DNA of 64,000 nt, from contig JAQFVV010006197.1 in NCBI GenBank assembly GCA_028023455.1, forward strand, positions 13,203,254 through 13,267,253, read 5' to 3'. This document shows positions 52,601 to 58,600 of the stretch, in pieces. Within the stretch, counting starts at the first letter, position 1. Every line of letters begins with the position of its first letter. The notes beneath the pieces were generated by a model. That model made no database searches, had not been told where the DNA came from, and was given only the letters and a program-made list of their open reading frames with translations. This stretch comes from Epiperipatus broadwayi (Eukaryota > Onychophora > Udeonychophora > Euonychophora > Peripatidae). The translations under genes were made by a program, and so were the position numbers.

Positions 52601-55600
52601 TGTTAAGAAATAATATTTGCAAAGGCATTAAGATTGGAAACAAAAATTAGAAATAAAAGTAATAAACAAAAGAATTAAAAAACAAACAATTTTAAAACAA
52701 GAAACTTTTGATTAGTTAACTTGCATAAAAAAATTTTCAGTAATGAAAATAGACATCAGCCAAAAGATAAGGTGATTCTAAGCGAAGGCAATGCATTTGA
52801 AAATTTTCAGAAAATTGAAAGTGCTGGTGAAATTATATCAATAAACATCTGATAATTTTTTTTATCAAAAATCTTAATAAATTATGTGAAATGTTATATA
52901 ATGTCTTATATTATATGCAATAAAAATTAGTCTTGTTTTGAAAGAGAATAACTGAAAATATAAGCTGGATTAAAAAAAATATTGAAGAGAAATCATTGAT
53001 GATATATGCTAGATAATTGGGAACATAAAAAAACTTGAAAAACATCTACGGATGCTTTATTAATTATGAGATCTTTGATTCACTTGACTATTTTAAATTA
53101 ATAAATATTCTTAGAAAAATGCTAAAGTATCTCGTTCTAAACTTAAGTGATTCACTTAAGTTTTTTTTAAATCGTAAGGTGGGCGAGTGTGTGGTAATTT
53201 ATATTTAAGAAATAGCGCATTATCGGAGATTTGACTTCCGTTTGAATAAAAAATTTACATAATAATAGAAGTTATAATTAAAAGAGGCTAATATAAAATA
53301 GATTAGTGAAACAAACATCAATTATCTTAAAATAAAAATTGATGTCAAGCGTGTTTTTTTTTAATTTTTCTATTTTGGTTATAAGTGATGCAGTTCATAT
53401 TAGGAAGGTTAAAGAACAAAATGAAAAGATGGAAATATAGCTAAAATATTCAGAAAATAAATATTATAAATAAACACCAGACTAACTTCAAAATGTTAGT
53501 GGAGGCAAAAGATATTGATAATTGTTGTCTCCTTGGATCACTTATTAAGAATCTAACAATCAAAATATCCATTATTAATCACAAGACAGGAGTTGCAAGA
53601 AAACACTTGAAAAACATATTTAAAGTAACATTCAAGCTATAATGCTGCTTGTGACTATCTATAGATGTAAAAGTTAGACATTACAATTTATTCTACAAGT
53701 GCCAAATTTCTTGCACTTGATAACGACATCCACTTTAGATAAATATCTTAATAATTATTTCTAATCAATTAAGACTAGAGATTACCATATATTGAGCCTA
53801 GATATAAACTTTAAACCTAATTAAAGATTAATATATTTATTTTTATTACAATAACTCCATGGCATCATAAATCTAATTCCGTCCATCTTTTTTTCTGCGC
53901 ATATAATATCTTATATATATATAACTTGTATTTTAAACACATGAATAAAGACATCTATATGAAAAAATGTAAATGATCTTTAAAGATACATTTTTGATTG
54001 AATCAGCATTCTTCAGTTGACCTAGATATCAATTTCTTATATGTCTTCATCATTTTTGTTCAGTATTTATCAATATATTTATCTAAAGTAAATGTTATCA
54101 AATATAAAATTGGTATTTCTACATGATATTGATAAATACTGAGTAGAGATGATAAAGACATAAAAGAGGTTATGACCTAAGACAAATGAAAAATGCAGGT
54201 TCAATCAGAAATGCAACTTGGAAGTCATTCATTTTTTTAAAATGCTTTTATTCATTTATTTGAATGTATGCGTGGTGGATAGAAGTTTTAAATATATCTA
54301 AAAAATGTAAACATTGAAAAACTAAAGGAAAAGAATTTGTAATGTGCTGCTTGGAAAGACTTTTGAAAATTTCATAAACAGCATGGAAAATGAACATAAA
54401 TATATGATGAAAAGACCTGAACTTTCACATATGACACAAATGACTAGATTAAAACTTAGTATGATTGTACGTGATAATCTATTTTATTAAAAAAGTGCAT
54501 AAAACTTGAAAAAATTAATGATAAAAGGAGATGATGATGATCAAAAGTAGGATACATGAAATCTGTCATTGCAATAATGAATGTGCCTAAGAGCAGCCTG
54601 AAAAACAAATGATATTAAGTCATTTATGAAAACAACATCTATATGATCCTCAAGGGTCAATATCAATGTGACAGCAACTATCAAAACAATTTAAATATCA
54701 AACAACAGTTTTCAAGTTAATTATATATTAAATCAAAACTTACTTTCACCATTTCAGTTAAACCTTTTGTAACGATCCAATTGAAAGAATCAATATGAGG
54801 CTTGACAATTTTCTGTAAAGTCTAAAAAAATAATTAAAAGTTACAATTTATTGTATTTAAAGATGTAATTAATAATTTGTTAAGCGCATACTCATCTAGG
54901 CGCATAGTCTTAAGGTTATAGCCTTCATTTATTATATTATAAATTTAGCTCCCAGAACTAATATATATAATTAAAAAAATAAATAATAGTTTAATTATCC
55001 ACCAATCCATTTTTTTTTCATTTTTAAATCTTATACATATATAAATTAGTTATATATGTGAATTCAGTGAAAATAAAATAAGGTTGTTGTTTTTTTTTTA
55101 AACAAACAAACAACACAAGGGGATTAAGAAATTTATAAAATATTTATAAAAACTGTATTAAATTTGGATAGAGAATTGAATTTTAGAAATTTAATAATCA
55201 GCATATGGACTGATTGTAATATGTATGTTTGCTATGAAGTTTTTTTCACTATAACAAATAAGAATATTTGTCAATATATATTCCACTTAGTTTGGCAATT
55301 GAAAAAAGTTAATATTAAGTCCTTGTGCCAGTCAATAAATTAAACAATTAAAAATAAAGAAATAGAGATAAATAATAAATCTCAATAACAATAGTAATCG
55401 TTAAGAGGAATATTAAACAAATATGTTTTCAAAATTGTTAATCTCCTAAACTTAATTTTACATATTAATGACTTTTTGGATAACAAAAAAAAACGTTTTT
55501 GACTGCATAAAGCTATATTGCTTATGAACTTCCACAATCAATCAATTCTGCCAAGCAAAAAAGACCATGTCAGTATTTTTTAATGAATCTAAAAACACAA

Positions 55601-58600
55601 TTCTCAAGAGAATTGTATGAATTAGTAACTTGATAAGCATGAAAATTCAAATTAGTAATTGTAGTGTGTAATAGGGTGATGAAATTAACCCATGAATACA
55701 AACTACTTCTAAAAAATAAACATCAAATTTCCTACCAGTATATTTGGAATAATTTTTTTTTTTTAATGTAACTATCAATTACATTTTGAAAAATACTAAA
55801 CTATCTCTTTGTGCTAGTATAATATTGATTTATTTTATCTTTCAAATTCAAACTATAACCTAATCCCAAAGTTACCAATGGTTTAAACATGAATACATCT
55901 GAGTTCCTTTATAGCAATTTTTCTGTCTAAATTAAGTGAATACAACTCTATAAAAAGATTATATCCTTGATGGCTTTGCCATGAAATTCATAATCTTTGA
56001 TATCTTGGCTGACATTTGCCTGGATTTCAGGCTTTTATCGAAAAGAGTTTTGAAATTGTTTTTAAAAAAAAGTGAAATTTTGGGCTAATCTAGTCTGAAT
56101 TCACTATGCAAACATAAAATTGTCTCTCAAATAATGCATTACAAATTATGAACAAAATGAATTTCAAAAAATCACATTTATTGAAATACCTTTTAACGAA
56201 AATTAAGAGACATTAAAAAAACAAAACTGAAATAATATCTTTATATATAAAATATTTAGTGAAAATAAATGGTTTTAGATATTGTCAGGACCAATCATGG
56301 TGCAAATGACAAACATCTTATTGAATAAATGTGCATCCAATGCTATAAGTAACAAAAATTTAAGATCTACACATAAAATGGATAAAAAAAAAATTAAGAA
56401 TCTTGACTCACAATGAATCTTCCACTGCTTTTTTATAACTTATGCATTTTGCAATTAATGCCAATAAATATCACATGATCACCATTTCTTATGCTTGCTT
56501 ATAACTCTTATTAAAACAGGCAAAACTCTCTATATGTATTGCTACTAACTGCCAGTCAAAGTAATCAATGGGGATGTTGGATGAGTAAGCACTAGATGGG
56601 GATTTTATGCACAAGTCTTCTGGCATTCATTGATTACTCTGGTTTGCACTGAGTGGCAATACGTATAGAGAGTTTTGCCTGTTTTAACAACAGTTATAAG
56701 CAAACATAAGAAATAGTGATCATGTGATGTCTATTGGCTTAAAACCAATCTTGCCTAATAGGATAGTGGTGGCTATGGTTATTCAAGAACCAAAGTCGCC
56801 AAAATGTATAGGTACTGAACTAAGTTCAGACCTATATGACTATATAAGCTAATGAGCTTGGATTGAAAACATTATAGTGTTTTCAATTTAAGATTCATAG
56901 TTTTGTAGTTAAGTAGAGATAAAAGGTAGCTACTGGAGGGTTGCATTAGATCCTAAGATCTAGGTGCAGTGCTCTCAGATCCAAGGCTCTTCACTGATGG
57001 AGGCCACAAGCCAGAAACTAGTCTGGGAATATTGGATGAGCAGGCACTAGATGGGAATTTTATGCACAAGCCTTCTGGCATCCATTGATTACTCTGGCTT
57101 GCACTGAGTGGCAATACATATATTTTGCCTATTTCAATAACAGTTATAAGCAAACATAAGAAATGGCGATCATGTGATGTCTATTGGCTTAAAACCAATC
57201 TTGCCTAATAGGATAGTAGTGGCTATGGTTATTCAAGAACCAAAGTCACCAAAATGTATAGTACTGAACTAAGTTCAGACCTATATGACTATATAAGCTA
57301 ATGAGCTTGGATTGAAAACATTATAGTGTTTTCAATTTAAGATTCATAGTTTTGTAGTTAAGTAGAGATAAAAGGTAGCTACTGGAGGGTTGCATTAGAT
57401 CTTAAGATCTAGGTGCAGTGCTCTCAGATCCAAGGCTCCTCACTGATGAAGGCCACAAGCCAGAAACTAGTCTGGGAATATTGGATGAGCAGGCACTAGA
57501 TGAAGATTTGTGCATATATGCACAAGCCTTCTGGCATCCATTGATTACTCTGGCTTGCACTGAGTGGCAATACGTATAGAGAGTTTTACCTCTTTTAATA
57601 ACATTTTGCAATTACTGATAAAAATGAATTAATTATATTATCTTGCCAAAAGTTTACATTTTTAAAATTAAAACTTCCTACAAAATTATAAATGTTATAA
57701 AAATAAATTAGTGATTTTAAAATTAATATTAAAAAGTAAAAGATCCAGATAAAATACCTGTAGAAGTTTTAAAAAATGGTGAAGTTATCTCAAAATGACT
57801 AAAAAAATTTTAGGAATATATGAACTCATGAAATTCTGTTATCTGATCTTAAAAATGTTTCTATTGTTCCAATTTCTAAAAATAAATAAGACAGACAAGA
57901 TTGCAATAATTATCATAATATATCAGATCTTATTGAAGAGAATGCTTTCAATCATAAATGAATGATATACCAGAGACTCAATAAGGTTTGAGAATCAAAA
58001 AGCACTATTGAAATGGTTTTAAGACAACTACAAGAAAAAGTATTGGGAACAAAAGTGTGATTTATATATTGCTTTCATCAATTTTATCAAAGCATTTGAA
58101 ACAATTAATCAAACAGATCTATGACAGTGTTTGAAATTAGTTGGTTACCCATCAAAGTTTATTTGTATTATTCAATTTCTACATAATAGAATGTTAGGAA
58201 ATATTATTATTATTGCAGATGGAATATCCAAGGCATTTGAAATGAAAATGGGTATTAAACAAGAATATTATATTAAATTTTTACGACTGGTTTTTTAGAA
58301 TTGTTTATGAATGGCTTAATAAATTAGGAATCAAAATGCAATACAAGTTTGATGGGAATTTTTAATTTGAGCCAATTAAAACCAAAATCAGGACCTCATC
58401 TTCTTGGATTCTGAATTTACAATTTGCTAATGATTATGCTATCCTTACCAATCCAGAAAGTGCTTCTATAGAATACACTTAAAGCTTTAAATACATGTAA
58501 AGACTTTGGCTCAGAAATTAATCTTAAAAAAACTTAAATCTTTTGTCAATCTGTGATGGAAAAAAAAAATCATTAGTAATTTTTACCTTATTTATCAACT

